Shown here piece after piece: positions 35,201-45,500 of a stretch of 64,000 nt of DNA; position 1 is the stretch's first letter; every line of letters begins with the position of its first letter. The notes under the pieces were generated by a model. The model was not told the origin of the DNA, ran no database searches, and saw only the letters and a list, made by a program, of their open reading frames with translations. The DNA is taken from contig JACKBN010000001.1 in the NCBI GenBank assembly GCA_020634565.1, positions 558,001-622,000 on the forward strand, read 5' to 3'. This DNA comes from Ardenticatenaceae bacterium. GTDB taxonomy: Bacteria > Chloroflexota > Anaerolineae > Promineifilales > Promineifilaceae. The translations under genes and the position numbers were made by a program.

Positions 35201-36760
35201 ATCCAACGGCATGCGCACCAACTGCGCCAGGTGCTCGTTGGCGTAGCCAATCTCACCACTCTTCACCCGCGAAATCAGCACCGGCACCGTAATGGCCTGC
35301 AAAATCGTTTCTGTATGCGCGTTGGCTGCTTCCAGAGCTTCTGCCGTGGCTTTTTGCTTGGTGATATCGTGCACAAAGCCTACCAGCCCGGTCACCTCAT
35401 CATCGGCATCTTTCAGTGGCGCTTTTACCGTGTGTAGGTAGCGCTGTTCGCCGTCAATGACGGCCGGTTCCTCATCAATGATCTTTAGCTCACCCTGAGC
35501 CATAATCTCATTGTCATCGGCCCAGAAGCCACGGATACCTTTTTCTGGATCCCCTTTAACGATCTCTTCCGGGAAGCCAACGTCCAGGTCATTTTTGCCA
35601 ATAAACTCTTCTGGGGGCATACCCATGGTATCGGCGTAACCCTTGTTAACCAACTGATAGCGATGGTCGCGATCTTTTACAAAAATCCAGTCGGGGGTGG
35701 AATCAATGATGGTGCGCAACAAGGTTTCGCGCTCATGGATTGATTCATCGGTGCGGTGACGGACAATCAGACTCGCCACAATGCTGGAATAAGCAAACAG
35801 AAGTTGCGCTTGATATGGTTTAAGTGGCTGACCGGTTATCAGATTATCGGCAAACATAACGCCAATGGGGGTCTCATCGACCCACATGGCAACACCAATT
35901 TGCCAACCACGCCCGACGACTACATTATCGTGGAATAACTCAGCATCATCCTGTACAGACAAACGATCTGCGTTGAACACGTAGGATTCTATTGTTTCTG
36001 GATTGGTGATGTTATATTCTGGCCCTTGCTCACTGCGAACGTTGCCTGAGTCATCAACGCCGTATGTGCCCACAAGCGCATCTTTTGCTTCATTCAGCAA
36101 AAACATCCCCACGCGATCAAACCCCAACCGGGTATGCGCCAATTCAACCACGCGACGATACAGTTCATCCATATCGTCCAAATGCATTAATTCATTGTTT
36201 ATTTCATACAACCCACGATGCATGTAGAGATATTCGTGAACCATCTCTTGCGATTGTTCTACGCCAGCGGTGGTGACCGGGGTTGCTACAGCGGGTGCAC
36301 AAGCAGCAGCGGCGGTGGCCAGCTTGTCTTGCAACGACCGTAACGCTTCCAGCAGCGCCTTGTCAAGGGGTGCTTCATCCTTGATCAGCAGCAAGAAGCC
36401 AAAGCCGGGCAGATCGAGCAAATGATAGTAATCATCATCTGCGCCGGCACCCACCAGCGGCAGCGACTCTTTAAACTGCGTAAGCTGCGGCTCCGCAGGC
36501 GTGGCGGGCAGGTTGGCCAGGGCCAATTGCTCCGTCTCCGCTTTGTCTGCCCCGTGCGGGTAGGTTCCCACAGCTTCAACCTTGTAGGCAGCTTCGGTTG
36601 CCTGGCTGCGGTAAGTGGTGCTTACCGCGCAGTCCAACTCTTCAGCAAAGGCTTGCATGCTTGTGGCCAGCATTTGCTGTAAATCCAGACTGGTGCCGAT
36701 GGACAGTGCCAGTTCGTATAAAACCTCAATGGTGTGCGTTTGTTTTTGTGATTGCTTCAT
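29198..36760 (-). CDS. Giant soluble PAS/GAF receptor without kinase domain
   Basis: 2520 residues, no membrane helix, no HisKA, HATPase, GGDEF, EAL or methyl-accepting domain. Rough order: weak GAF (1-150), GAF (175-335), PAS1-4 (345, 480, 610, 740), GAF-A (870-1030), PAS5-6 (1047, 1170), GAF-B (1300-1460), PAS7-10 (1477, 1603, 1737, 1877), GAF-C (2007-2170), half-GAF (from THEGWDDYF), GAF-D (2290-2447) and a tail similar to that of the other receptors (LREIAAKVRSST...AVTEIGRTLG). GAF-A and GAF-B are nearly identical at DNA level. Two PAS types alternate: the DSTPDWIFVKD type and the WEFDVATEMFTF type. With its stop overlapping the kinase start, it probably acts as a scaffold or co-sensor for that kinase (inference). 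Confidence 0.88.
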   Translation of the reverse strand: MKQSQKQTHTIEVLYELALSIGTSLDLQQMLATSMQAFAEELDCAVSTTYRSQATEAAYKVEAVGTYPHGADKAETEQLALANLPATPAEPQLTQFKESLPLVGAGADDDYYHLLDLPGFGFLLLIKDEAPLDKALLEALRSLQDKLATAAAACAPAVATPVTTAGVEQSQEMVHEYLYMHRGLYEINNELMHLDDMDELYRRVVELAHTRLGFDRVGMFLLNEAKDALVGTYGVDDSGNVRSEQGPEYNITNPETIESYVFNADRLSVQDDAELFHDNVVVGRGWQIGVAMWVDETPIGVMFADNLITGQPLKPYQAQLLFAYSSIVASLIVRHRTDESIHERETLLRTIIDSTPDWIFVKDRDHRYQLVNKGYADTMGMPPEEFIGKNDLDVGFPEEIVKGDPEKGIRGFWADDNEIMAQGELKIIDEEPAVIDGEQRYLHTVKAPLKDADDEVTGLVGFVHDITKQKATAEALEAANAHTETILQAITVPVLISRVKSGEIGYANEHLAQLVRMPLDQLVGNATPNFYVRNEDRTAVVGKIQKVGSVNNYQLQLRRTDGEAFWALLSARLIDFEGEPAIITSLIEITDRIEAEQSLRQSEKELSQALEIAKLGYWEYDVEKDIFTLNDQFYTVYGMTAEQHGGYQVSSEYFTQHFVYPDDQMVVGEEIARAVNSTEQHYTRQIEHRILFPDGSVGYIVVNVNLERDEQGNILRFYGANQDITTLKQAELRLQENQSRLAEANRISNLYPWEFDVATEMFTFTPEYFELLGISVEENGGLQISAQEYATKFVPPEEAAIVATEVGEAMATDDPNFSRDFESVNLTTDGKIIPVRVRFRIEKDAQGNTIKTYGANQDISEQKAVEATLAKQAEELQTVAEVATNAASAMDEAALLQDVVSLTKERFNLYHAHIYLLDEAGENLVLTAGAGEVGQQMVADGRSIPFDQEQSLVARAARTQQGVIVNDVRSEPNFLPNPLLPDTRAEMAVPMIVGTRVLGVLDVQADTTDYFTAQDVQIQTTLAAQMAVALENVRLLNEARVNEERYRTILDNANEIVFTLTPEGDFTYLSPAWTGLLGYTLEEGIGHSMAETLHPDDLSRAFTYMEELAAGSAKSLTYQQRHKNGDWRWFTANGSAVKDEAGNVSYFMGLAQDITERKAAEERIRANEELMRTIIDSTPDWIFVKDEEHRYQLVNQGYANALHIAPEDFIGKNDLELGFPEELVKGDPEKGIRGFWADDRLVMDSGEMQVYPDDPATIDGEVHTFHTIKSPLKTADGQAWGVLAFARDITERIQSEAAIAKQAEELQTVAEVATNAASAMDEAALLQDVVSLTKERFNLYHAHIYLLDEAGENLVLTAGAGVVGQQMVADGRSIPFDQEQSLVARAARTQQGVIVNDVRSEPNFLPNPLLPDTRAEMAVPMIVGTRVLGVLDVQADTTDYFTAQDVQIQTTLAAQMAVALENVRLLNVAQANEERYRTILDNANEIIFTLTPEGNFTYLSPAWTELLGYTMEEGEGHSFAEFLHPDDIGRAFTYMEELAAGGGNAQSFTYRQRHKNGDWRWFVTNGSAVKDEASNIRYFIGLAQDITEQRLAEVQLQENQERLAEANRISKLYPWEFDVATGMFTFIPEYFELLGTSVEENGGLQISAEDYATKFVPSEEAPIVGAEVGKAMLADDPNYSRDFESINLTAGGRRVPIYVRFRLEKDAQGNTIRLFGANQDITEQKEAELQLQENQQRLAEANRISKLYPWEFELETETFTFEPEYLELLGTSEEENGGLQMSAEEFAKYAPPEYAPIVAAEVEKVRIADDPNYSSDFEYVNLTKDGRLIPISVRIRIEKDVNGNTVKIFGVNQDITEQKAVEATLRQNEAELSQALELAKLGYWEYDVKNDLFTFNDQFYSLFHTTAEEHGGYRVSSGYYAQHFVHPDDTEMVGGEIGMALSSTDSYYNRQLEHRILYADGGIGYISVNVNVERDEQGDILRFYGANQDITDRKLAEVAVAKQAKELQVVAELSTTVATTLEQEKLLQQVIDLTKERFDFYHAQIYLLDAQHEKLSLAFGAGDVGRQLVSQKHQIDLNAVQSLVAQAARSGQAIVVNAVRENPNWLANALLPETQAEMAVPMMVGNHVLGVLDVQSEVVNRFTEQDVQIQTTLAAQVSIALENARSFEQAQTAVAEMNALTRRLTHEGWDDYFDTVPNENLRFLFDGSSVQEAQDTAVDSALPENPDELLERPIEIRGVKIGKMAIVPEEEDTEMEEVVNSVMQQLASHIENLRLTEQVQTSLAQTEALYTGSERIVLSSTEEDILQSLVLSTELRKLDRANIFMFDEPVEDGVARDVMVVATWVNEGIPPSVQVGTRFEVENVPFLATVRPDSTLVIRDVREDSRVDEQTSKILEGFGMISFTMFPIVVGSQWLGIVSGQSSKPLYMNDVHLRQATSLVSQAAVVMQTTILFRQEQARARREQMLREIAAKVRSSTDVDTIMRTAVTEIGRTLGRRSFIKLGNGQLDSQQNDNGNGATS
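32389..32870 (-). repeat. GAF-B copy of a duplicated GAF module
   Basis: Nearly identical to 33679-34160 at an offset of 1290 bases (430 codons). Long stretches, for example from the GTAGTCGGTGGTGTCAGCCT at 32441, match without change, and only scattered bases differ. Such near-identity of DNA next to diverged PAS domains points to recent duplication or gene conversion. Confidence 0.85.
33679..34160 (-). repeat. GAF-A copy of a duplicated GAF module
   Basis: Partner of 32389-32870. The PAS domain that follows each copy (EERYRTILDNANEI) is also similar but more diverged, so the duplicated unit was probably GAF plus PAS of about 1.3 kb. Confidence 0.85.
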
Positions 36761-36838
36761 AAGTCAACCCAGAATTTGATTATTTGGGGCCATGGTAACG
36801 GCCGTTTCGACAAAAATTTTCTACACTTTATATTCACA

Positions 36839-39800
36839 TCAAGCCGGTTCGGCCGAGCCCGATGGGATTTCTTGCTGATGCCCGTTTTCCTGCTCGTCTA
36901 GAGACAATTCCACGAGCGCTTTCTTCAGTCTAAGCGCCTGGCCTAGTTCAGCAACGGCCGTTTGCAAAGCAAACTCTACGGTCGGTGCAGACTGAATCTT
37001 CTTGTTAATATTGTTGATAAGCGCTTCGCGATCGGCTCGGCGGCGAGTCTGAGTCAGCAGATGCAGCGATTGGATAGAAACAGCTGCCTGGTTAACCAAC
37101 ACATTAAGCCGCCTCATTTGTTCCTCTGAAAAACGCATGTTTTGCTTATAAATAGCACCTACCAACCCGATTGACTGATTACCTAATCGCAAAGGAACGA
37201 ATAGATAGCTTTTAGCCCCGTAGTGTTCACTCAAAATCTTTCGGGCCTGCACGGGTAAACGCTCGTCTGTACCCACATCCTCGAAGAATACCGGTTCCTC
37301 AAGCTTGAGCAGTATTCCGGCTAAGGGGGAATCTTCGACTCTGGTCCGCGGGTTAACACCCTCTGGTAACGGCTGCACACCGGCCAAAAGGATTGTTTCC
37401 TTGGGTAGACGGGTGCCATCCATTGGTTCATCAAAGAAGCTAATGTTTACATCCCAGCTCTTTTGACCCAGAACCGTGTGGCGGCGCAAGGCAGTCAGCA
37501 CTTCATCGTACGTTTGAGCCGTGTTGAGGTCGGCACTAGCCTGGTAAAGTGCGGCCGTTTCAGACAGCGCCTCTTCCGTCTGGTTAAAGAGCAACCGGTT
37601 GTACACCACTGAAGAAGCCTGCTGAGCAATAGCGCCATAGAGTCGTTCATCAGCATTGGTAAACGTCCGTGGTTTGTTCCAGCGGATGACAATTTGCCCG
37701 ATGTACATACTCCCAACTGTCAGATACATGATTGCCAGGGCATGAACATCCTGCTTCTTGAGCGCATTGACATTTGCCTTGGTGAGGCGATCATCCTGCG
37801 CCACATCGCCGACAAAAACAACGTTTTTGCCATAGATAGGCCACAACTTGCCCCACGGTTCGTCCGTCAGGTTAATAGCCCGCTCAGAAGGCATCAATGA
37901 AACTGGCACAGCTGCCGCAACTAGAGCATCTTGCGGTTGCCGCGACACTTGTTCGCCATAAACCAACAGCATCGAATCTTGCGCCCCAGCCTGGAAGCCA
38001 GGTGCCGTAGCTGTTTCCAGCACAACCTGCAGATTTGTCGCCGTGTTCAGCTGCGAACTGTGCGTATACAGCATTTCCGTTTCTGCCAGAGCAGCCTGTG
38101 TCTGTTCAAACAAACGCGCGTTTTGAATAGCGGTTGCCGTCTGGTACACAATTGTTTGGGCCAGCTGCAAGTTTCCATGTGGTACGGGTCGCTTATCCAG
38201 AATGTCTAAGCCGATGGTGCCCAGCACTTCATCGTTTACCACCAGGGGCATCAAGATCACTGTCTCAATACCTTGTTCGCGGAACATCTCATGAACAGGC
38301 ATCGTCTTCAGATTGTTCTGGGCATCTTCAACCACCACCATTTCTCGGGTGCGTATCACAGTTTGGGTCAGTTCATTGCCCTCAATAGGAATGATCATGC
38401 CAACGGCCGAAGTCGCTTTGGCATTGTCGTAATGTTCGGCAATGACAACCAGTTCGTTTCTTTCTTTTTCCAGTAGGGCAATGCGTACTTGATCGACGTT
38501 CACGGCCACAGCCAACTCGTCCACGATTATTTGCAGGGAGTGCTGCAAATCAAGCGAGGAAGAAATCTGAGTCACCAGCCGGTTAACCAAAGCAATTTCT
38601 TCACTACGTTTTTCTGCCTGAGTTAAGGCCAGCTGGGTTTGCTCTGTTAAGCGAACCCGTTCCAATGCTTCAGATACCTGGTGGGCAACGGTTTTAATCA
38701 GTGCCTGTTTACGTTCTGGAATTGTGCTGCCATCTGGGGTACGCAGACCAATTTTACCAATGGTTTCGCCACGTACGGCGATGGGAATAGCCACAGAGCC
38801 ATTTTGTTTGGCAACGGCCGTTTCCGGCTTCTTTGTGCTCTTGCTGCCATTCGTCTTCCCCACAACCACAGGTTTTTCAGTCTCATCCCCAATGGGTTTG
38901 GCACCCTTGGTAGTAAAAGCATAGCCAAAGGATTGACGTTCCTGCTCGGCTAAATAATCTTCCCACCCTTCACGCACCATGATGCGTTGCAGTCGGGTCA
39001 GTTCATCCAAGGCTCGTTGTGCCTCATCATGACGGCGGGCATTTTGCACCGCTACAGCAATCTGAGAAGCCAGCGTCGTAAAGACGTTAACCTCCTCAGA
39101 TGTAAAGCGGTTGGTCTCGGCCCCCTGCACGTCTAGCACACCAAGCACTTCATTACTGGCGATCATCGGAACGGCTAATTCTGACCGCGTTTCTGGTAAC
39201 AGCGGGTTGGGCAAGAAACCCGGCTCCATCTGGACATCATTAATCACAACACCTTGTCGAGTACGAGCCGCCCGAGCTACCAACGACTGTTCTTGTGTCA
39301 GCGCAATTTGGCGGCCTTCGGTAACCATCTTGTGACCAATTTCGCCAGCACCGTTGGCCAGCACCAGGCGTGTGCGATTTTCATCCATCAGATAAAGGTG
39401 AGCATGGTACAGACCAAACCGTTCTTTTGTTAGATCCACAGCCTGCTGCAAAAGCTCGTCTGGCTCCAGAATGGTGGCGGCTACCGTACTTACGTTGGCC
39501 ACCGTTGCCAGCTCTGTCGCGCGCCGGGCAACCAGTGCCTCTGCTGCACGACGTTCACTAATGTCCATCAGTGAAGAAATAATGGCCGGCTCGCCCTGGA
39601 AGTGAATAACACGACCAGAAACCAATGTCCAGATTAAACGGCCGTCGCCACGCTTTAGATGCAAGTCATAGTTAGACACGTACCCGTGTTCACGCAGACC
39701 CTTTAGATAAGCTTCCCGATCCGCCGGATTGTTGTAGAAATCAGGCGTGATCTGACCAATCAATTTTTCACGATCAACACCGATTAACTCAGCCATCGGG

Positions 39801-42475
39801 TCATTGACGTAAGCTACAATACCGTCCGCCACTCTAGAAATAACCAGCGGAACATTAATCGATTCCAAAACTTCCTGAGTACGATTGTGGGCTTCTTCCA
39901 GTTCCGTTTCAAATTCTTTACGTTCAGTAATGTCATGAATAAAGCCCACAAGACCTGTCACATTTCCGTCAGCGTCTTTCAGAGGAACTCTGGTAGTGGT
40001 CATAAACATATGGCGTCCAGTGGTGGTAATAGTGGTCTCTTCTTCAAGAATCTCCATTTCCCCACCGTCCATTACTTTCCGTTCACCGGGCCATACACCA
40101 GGAATACCCTTATCTGGATCCCCATTCACAACCATCTCCGGAATACCAATTTCCAGGTCATCCTTGCCCACAACTTCGGCAGGGACCATATTCATAGTAG
40201 CGGCAAATTCTTTATTCACCACCATGTAACGATGGTTCTTGTCTTTAGCAAAAATCCAGTCTGGCGTAGAGTCAATGATGGTGCGCATCAAGGTTTCACG
40301 TTCTTGCAGTGATTTCTGTGAACGCTGTACTTCTTCATATTGACGCGCATTTTGCAGAGCGATAGCAACCTGACTGGTAATAGATTGCAGTAGTTCCTGG
40401 TCCAATTCCCCCAGGCCTTGTGTTACATTACTTTGCACGTCCAATACGCCCAATACTTCATTACCCAGAGCAATGGGAACGGCAATTTCAGCCCGCGTAT
40501 CGGGCAAAAGGGGATTGGCCACCCAATCTTCGTTGGCTGTTACATCAGGCACCAAGTTCGTGACATTCGCGTGGGCAGCGGTACCCACCAAACCACGGCC
40601 GATAGCAATGGCATGTTTTTGGGCTAACAACTGTGCGCCAGCTTTACCCGTACCGCCAGCCATCACCAACTGGTTTTCTGCCTTGTCCAGCATGTAAATG
40701 TGAACGTGGTAATAGTTAAACGCTTCTTGCAAACTGGTAACAACGGCCGTTACCAATTCATTCTCATCCAAAATGGTAGAAAGACGACGGCTGACCTCAC
40801 TACTGGTTTCCATCTGCCGGGCTCGTCTATCCAACTGGCCTAGCGTTTGCCTTAGCTGAACCGCCATATTGTTGAAGGTAGAGGCCAGGGTTCCAATTTC
40901 ATCCTTCGTTTCTACGTTAGCCTGAGCCGACAAATCGCCAGAACCAAGTTTTTGCGCCGCTACCACCAGCCGAGAAACCGGTTCAACCACGGTGCTGGAC
41001 ATCAAAACACCCATACCCCCAGAAATCACCAGAGCAACCACCGTAGCCAGGATAACCACGTTGCTCGACGTTGATTCACCCTCACTCACGTCCTGCTCAA
41101 TCAGCTGTTCGACGCTAGCCAGATTGATGTCCAGCTCTGCCTCCAGGGCTTCAAGTTGATCCAATAACTCCAGAGTATTTTCATGAGCAGCAATGACAGA
41201 GCGACCAGCAGCAGTTATGATGGCTGCGTTTTCGGCTAGCTGTGCTGCCAGATCGCCCTCACCCGGTTCTTCTGCATCCAAAACTGACTCCAGTTCGGCC
41301 AGAGTGGCTTCTAACTGACCCTGGGTTACCTCAAAATCGGCCGCAGCAGCCGGCTCACCAGTCGTCACAAACTCCAGCGTTTCCGCCAGCATCAGCTGGG
41401 TGTTGAAGCTAAAGTCAGCAAAAAAGAGTTGCGAAGGAATCGAATCGTTCTCAAGTTCCTCCAAATCTCCGCTGGCAATATTTCTAGCAATTTCGGCATC
41501 CACCACGGCCTGTGCCTGCTCAAACGATACGAGCATCTCTGCTTCGGCGGTTTCCATTGATTCAATAGCTGCCAATGTTTGGCTGTGCGACTCCACCACA
41601 GCCTGAGCCAAACTGCCCGCCTCGTTGGCCTTGTCTGCCAGGGCGGTGAAATCACGAACTTCCTCTTCATCATTAGCCAGCTCTGGCAATTGTGCAGCCA
41701 GGGTTGCCAGTTCAGCAGCACTTGCTTCTAATTGTTCGATGGTCTCATCTTCACCAAGGCTGACATATTCCAACGCCTCAGCCTGCACGGTATGTGATTC
41801 CTGAGCAACATGCGCAAACGCCTGCAAACTAGGAACCGCATCCTGTGACAAACGCTGGGTAGCAAGCTGCGTACTGCCATAGGCAAACACGGCACCAATT
41901 ACGGCAATAAACGCGTAACTGGCGATAAGTTTGGGTCGCAAGTTCGCTTCACGTAGCTGGCGGCCCAAGAAATACACCAAAGCGCCCGTCAAACTCGCGA
42001 TGAAAACATAATCAAACGACGTATTCTCATAAACAGGTCGATCGGCCGGACCAAATATGTCAATAAAGACCACCGTTACGCCAATAGCAACCCCAAAGCT
42101 GATTATCCGGTTCAACCGTTTACCAGACATGGTGGGGAAAGCAATACCAGCGGTGGCAACTGCGGCCACCAGACCATTTAGCAAACCATCACCAGCGCTA
42201 GTAAACTGGTTGAAGATGAGCAAAAGCCAGAAAGTGCTAACGAGAATAGGTATGCCCCACTGCACCCGTCTCTTGTAGGTGAGCCAGCCAGCAACCGCAG
42301 AGCCAAGCGTCATCGTAATGAGATAAGCCTTCAGCGAAGTAGCTGTGTCAGCTCCCTGCGAGAAAAAATAGACCGTTACGATTGCCATAAAGACGGTCAG
42401 GAATGTGGTAATAATCCTGGCGTTACGGACTTCTTTATCTGTACTGGTTGCTGGTGATGTGTCCCTTCTATTCAT
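36839..42475 (-). CDS. Membrane receptor: helical sensor, HAMP, GAF/PAS array, no kinase
   Basis: 1878 residues from the ATG at 42475, which has GAGGAAT just upstream; an ATG at 42487 would add four residues. Order: five or six membrane helices (25-200), duplicated long-helix extracytoplasmic segments with EALEYVSLGE and ETLEFVTTGE, a further helix (about 475-495), HAMP (495-540, VVEPVSRLVVAAQKLGSGDL), GAF (560-715), PAS (735), PAS (865-980), GAF (990-1150), half-GAF from REGWEDYLAEQ, GAF (1298-1460), GAF (1470-1640), GAF (1648-1805) and the common tail INNINKKIQSAP...LQTAVAELGQAL. No kinase or other output domain. It probably passes a signal to the operon's single kinase through contacts between helical stalks (inference). 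Confidence 0.88.
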   Translation of the reverse strand: MNRRDTSPATSTDKEVRNARIITTFLTVFMAIVTVYFFSQGADTATSLKAYLITMTLGSAVAGWLTYKRRVQWGIPILVSTFWLLLIFNQFTSAGDGLLNGLVAAVATAGIAFPTMSGKRLNRIISFGVAIGVTVVFIDIFGPADRPVYENTSFDYVFIASLTGALVYFLGRQLREANLRPKLIASYAFIAVIGAVFAYGSTQLATQRLSQDAVPSLQAFAHVAQESHTVQAEALEYVSLGEDETIEQLEASAAELATLAAQLPELANDEEEVRDFTALADKANEAGSLAQAVVESHSQTLAAIESMETAEAEMLVSFEQAQAVVDAEIARNIASGDLEELENDSIPSQLFFADFSFNTQLMLAETLEFVTTGEPAAAADFEVTQGQLEATLAELESVLDAEEPGEGDLAAQLAENAAIITAAGRSVIAAHENTLELLDQLEALEAELDINLASVEQLIEQDVSEGESTSSNVVILATVVALVISGGMGVLMSSTVVEPVSRLVVAAQKLGSGDLSAQANVETKDEIGTLASTFNNMAVQLRQTLGQLDRRARQMETSSEVSRRLSTILDENELVTAVVTSLQEAFNYYHVHIYMLDKAENQLVMAGGTGKAGAQLLAQKHAIAIGRGLVGTAAHANVTNLVPDVTANEDWVANPLLPDTRAEIAVPIALGNEVLGVLDVQSNVTQGLGELDQELLQSITSQVAIALQNARQYEEVQRSQKSLQERETLMRTIIDSTPDWIFAKDKNHRYMVVNKEFAATMNMVPAEVVGKDDLEIGIPEMVVNGDPDKGIPGVWPGERKVMDGGEMEILEEETTITTTGRHMFMTTTRVPLKDADGNVTGLVGFIHDITERKEFETELEEAHNRTQEVLESINVPLVISRVADGIVAYVNDPMAELIGVDREKLIGQITPDFYNNPADREAYLKGLREHGYVSNYDLHLKRGDGRLIWTLVSGRVIHFQGEPAIISSLMDISERRAAEALVARRATELATVANVSTVAATILEPDELLQQAVDLTKERFGLYHAHLYLMDENRTRLVLANGAGEIGHKMVTEGRQIALTQEQSLVARAARTRQGVVINDVQMEPGFLPNPLLPETRSELAVPMIASNEVLGVLDVQGAETNRFTSEEVNVFTTLASQIAVAVQNARRHDEAQRALDELTRLQRIMVREGWEDYLAEQERQSFGYAFTTKGAKPIGDETEKPVVVGKTNGSKSTKKPETAVAKQNGSVAIPIAVRGETIGKIGLRTPDGSTIPERKQALIKTVAHQVSEALERVRLTEQTQLALTQAEKRSEEIALVNRLVTQISSSLDLQHSLQIIVDELAVAVNVDQVRIALLEKERNELVVIAEHYDNAKATSAVGMIIPIEGNELTQTVIRTREMVVVEDAQNNLKTMPVHEMFREQGIETVILMPLVVNDEVLGTIGLDILDKRPVPHGNLQLAQTIVYQTATAIQNARLFEQTQAALAETEMLYTHSSQLNTATNLQVVLETATAPGFQAGAQDSMLLVYGEQVSRQPQDALVAAAVPVSLMPSERAINLTDEPWGKLWPIYGKNVVFVGDVAQDDRLTKANVNALKKQDVHALAIMYLTVGSMYIGQIVIRWNKPRTFTNADERLYGAIAQQASSVVYNRLLFNQTEEALSETAALYQASADLNTAQTYDEVLTALRRHTVLGQKSWDVNISFFDEPMDGTRLPKETILLAGVQPLPEGVNPRTRVEDSPLAGILLKLEEPVFFEDVGTDERLPVQARKILSEHYGAKSYLFVPLRLGNQSIGLVGAIYKQNMRFSEEQMRRLNVLVNQAAVSIQSLHLLTQTRRRADREALINNINKKIQSAPTVEFALQTAVAELGQALRLKKALVELSLDEQENGHQQEIPSGSAEPA

Positions 42476-42594
42476 GGTATTCCTCATAAATCATCACTTG
42501 TTTGGAAACTGTCGGCTTCTTTAGAAGCAAGTGTAAAAGTTTCGCTTGGATACGGCCGTTACCCTATCCAGTGACTGATTAACCGTACATTTAA

Positions 42595-45500
42595 CTAACG
42601 GTTGTGACCGTTAACCTGTTTTGCAGCATGGTCAGCGCCGATGCCTTCCAGAACAATATCGCCTTCCAGGCCTAGCGCCCGGCCGATTTCTTCGGCGGCA
42701 GTGCGTAAAATAGATTCGGCATCAACGGCCGTACTGACACGGGCCGTAATCTGGCGCAAAATTTGTTCCTCTTCCGCCAGGGCTACCGTACCTTGGAGCA
42801 GCCTCGTGCTTTCGATAGAGATGGCCGCCTGGTTGGCAATGGCCGTGAGCAGGTTCAAATGCTCTTCAGTGAAAAGGTGCGGCGTGGTGTAGCTTTCCAG
42901 GCCAATCACGCCCAGAACGCGGTTACCAAGCGTGACAGGTACACCCAGCCAGGATTCCGGCAATTTGTCGTAATCTGTTACGCCAAGTTCGGCCAACCGT
43001 CCCCCTACATTTTCAGACATGAGCAGGGGCTGCCGATGCTTGATGATATATTCCGTGATCCCATGCCCGGCCTGACGCTTCTCCGTATGCCACTTCAGCT
43101 CTTTCTCGTCAGCGGTCAGGGCAAACTCCACCTCATCCATTTCTTCATCGTAGAGAACGCTAAAGAAGTGCGTGGTATCCATCAAGCGAGATAGATAATC
43201 GTAAACCGTTTGTAATACGCCATCGACAGTGGACTGCGCCGTCAGCGTTTGGCTCATTTCATTCAGTACTGCCAATTCTTCGGTGCGCCGCTCTGTCTGG
43301 CTAAGAGCAACTTGGGTTTGCTCAGCCAGACGCAGGTTTTCCAGATGGGCGCTGAGTCGTTCAGCCACAGCCGCAATAATTTCAGCCTTTTCCATATCTT
43401 GCGGTGAGAGGCCGGTGAAAGCCAACTGACCAAACGATTCCCCTTGAATTTGCAGCGGCTGCATGAGCACAGAGTCATCTTCATTGGGAACGGCCGTTCC
43501 GGCACCGTTGCCGTTTATTTGCGGCTTCCCATCCTGCAAATCGTAGGTGTATGTTAGCTGATCGTGTTGTGCAGACAGGTACTCATTCCACCCTTCTCGG
43601 GTTAACCGACGAGACAGTTCCTGCAACTCTTTCAGCGCTTCTTCAGACCGCGCATAAGAGCGGGCATTTTGCAACGCGACAGCCACCTGGGATGCCAACG
43701 AAGTCACCGTTTGCATATCCAACTCAGTAAAGTAATTTAACTTATCTGAGCGCACATCCAGCACCCCGAGCACATTACCACCAACCGCCATAGGCACAGC
43801 CATTTCAGAACGGGTATCTTGCAGCAAGGGGTGCGGCATAAAACCTTCACCAGCCGTTTCGTAGTTACGTGTGGCACCTTTACCATTACGGGCCACAGAC
43901 GCCACCAGGGAGCCCTCGGCAGCCAATGGAATACGACGACCCTCAGCCACCATTTCTCGTCCAACTTCACCAGCACCAGCTGTTAGCACCAATGTCTGTC
44001 CGCTTTCATCCAACAGATGAATGTGGGCATGGTACAAATCAAAGCTGCTCTTGGTTAGATCCGCAACCCGCTGCAACATTTCCTGCGGCTCTAGAATGGT
44101 GGCCGCCACAGTGCTTACCTGAGATACGATTTCCAGCTCGCTCGCATTTTTAGCCAACAACGCTTCGGCTTGTTTACGGCTGTCAATATCCAGCACAGAG
44201 GCCAGAATTGAGGGTTCGCCGCCGTAAGCCACAATGCTTGCCGAAAGCAGCGTCCAGAAATGTTCGTCGTTGCCTCGCTTCAAAACCGTCTCAAAATCTG
44301 TTACGCTGCCCTCCGTCTGCAATCCGGTCAAAATAGCATAACGGTCGGCTGGGTTAGCGTAAAAATCAGGTGTTGCCTGCCCAATCACCATTTCCCGAGA
44401 CAGCATGGCCGCTTCAGAGAAGGCATCGTTCACGTAAGTGACCTGCCCGTCTGACAATCGGGAAATAATAATGGGTAAGGAAAGAGAATCCAGAATCGTT
44501 TGAACTTGCATTTTCTCTTGCTGCGCATCTTCATATAAATGGGCATTTTTCAGGCCGATAGCTACCTGCCAGGCAACAGATTGCAGCATCTCCACATCCT
44601 CTGTGGTTAATGTCCCAGCTTTCCGGTTTTGTACATCCAATACGCCGAGCACCCGGCCTTCCAGCGTGATGGGCACAGCAACTTCAGCCGCCGTATCAGG
44701 CAGTAAGGGATTGGGCAGCCAGTTTTGATCCAGCGAGACATCCGGCACCAAAATGGGTTCATTGTGGGCCGCCGCACGTCCGACCAACCCTTTGCCAACT
44801 TCAATTTTGTGCCCGCTGGCCAGCAGTGCCTCACCAGCCACGCCGGTACCACCGGCCATCACCAGATATTCACGGGCATCATCAAAGAGGTAAATGTGGG
44901 CATGGTAGTAGTTAAACTGCACTTTCAGCAGCTCCACAACGGCCGTTGTCAATTCCTCTACATTCAAAATGGTAGATAATCGGTGGCTAACTTCAGAGCT
45001 GGTTTCCAACGCCTGGGAGTGCTGATATAACTCAGCGACTGTTTGCTGCATTTGCTCAGCCATCGTATTGAAGCTTTGCATCAATTGGCCAATCTCATCA
45101 CTGGAAGAAACAGGTAGACGAACCGAATAATCACCTTGCCCCATTTTTTCGGCGGCCTCACCCAGGCTTGCTGTGGGTCGTACAAAGATACGCGCAATTA
45201 ACAAAGCAACCCCTATGTAAAATAGCAGAAAGACAATACCACCCCCATAAAGGAGGTTGTCTGTATCGTTAAACAAAGTAACGACAGCCCCTTCTACGAC
45301 CAGATTCAGTTCATCTCTGGTTGCTTCTACCTGATTCTCCAAATCTTCCAACACTGCAAGCTGATCCGCTGTTTGAATATGGTTCGCAACAATTTGAGCG
45401 GACAGACTCTCAATTTCAACATGCGTATCTAAAGCTGACTGCAAATTGAGTGGTTCAATCAAACCCTTTTCCGTTAACTGGGCTTGCAGCACATCTATTG

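Noticed and set aside
42515..42528. GCTTCTTTAGAAGC hairpin between two receptor genes as a terminator
   Set aside because: Only a 5-bp stem with a 4-base loop and no T run; too weak to support.
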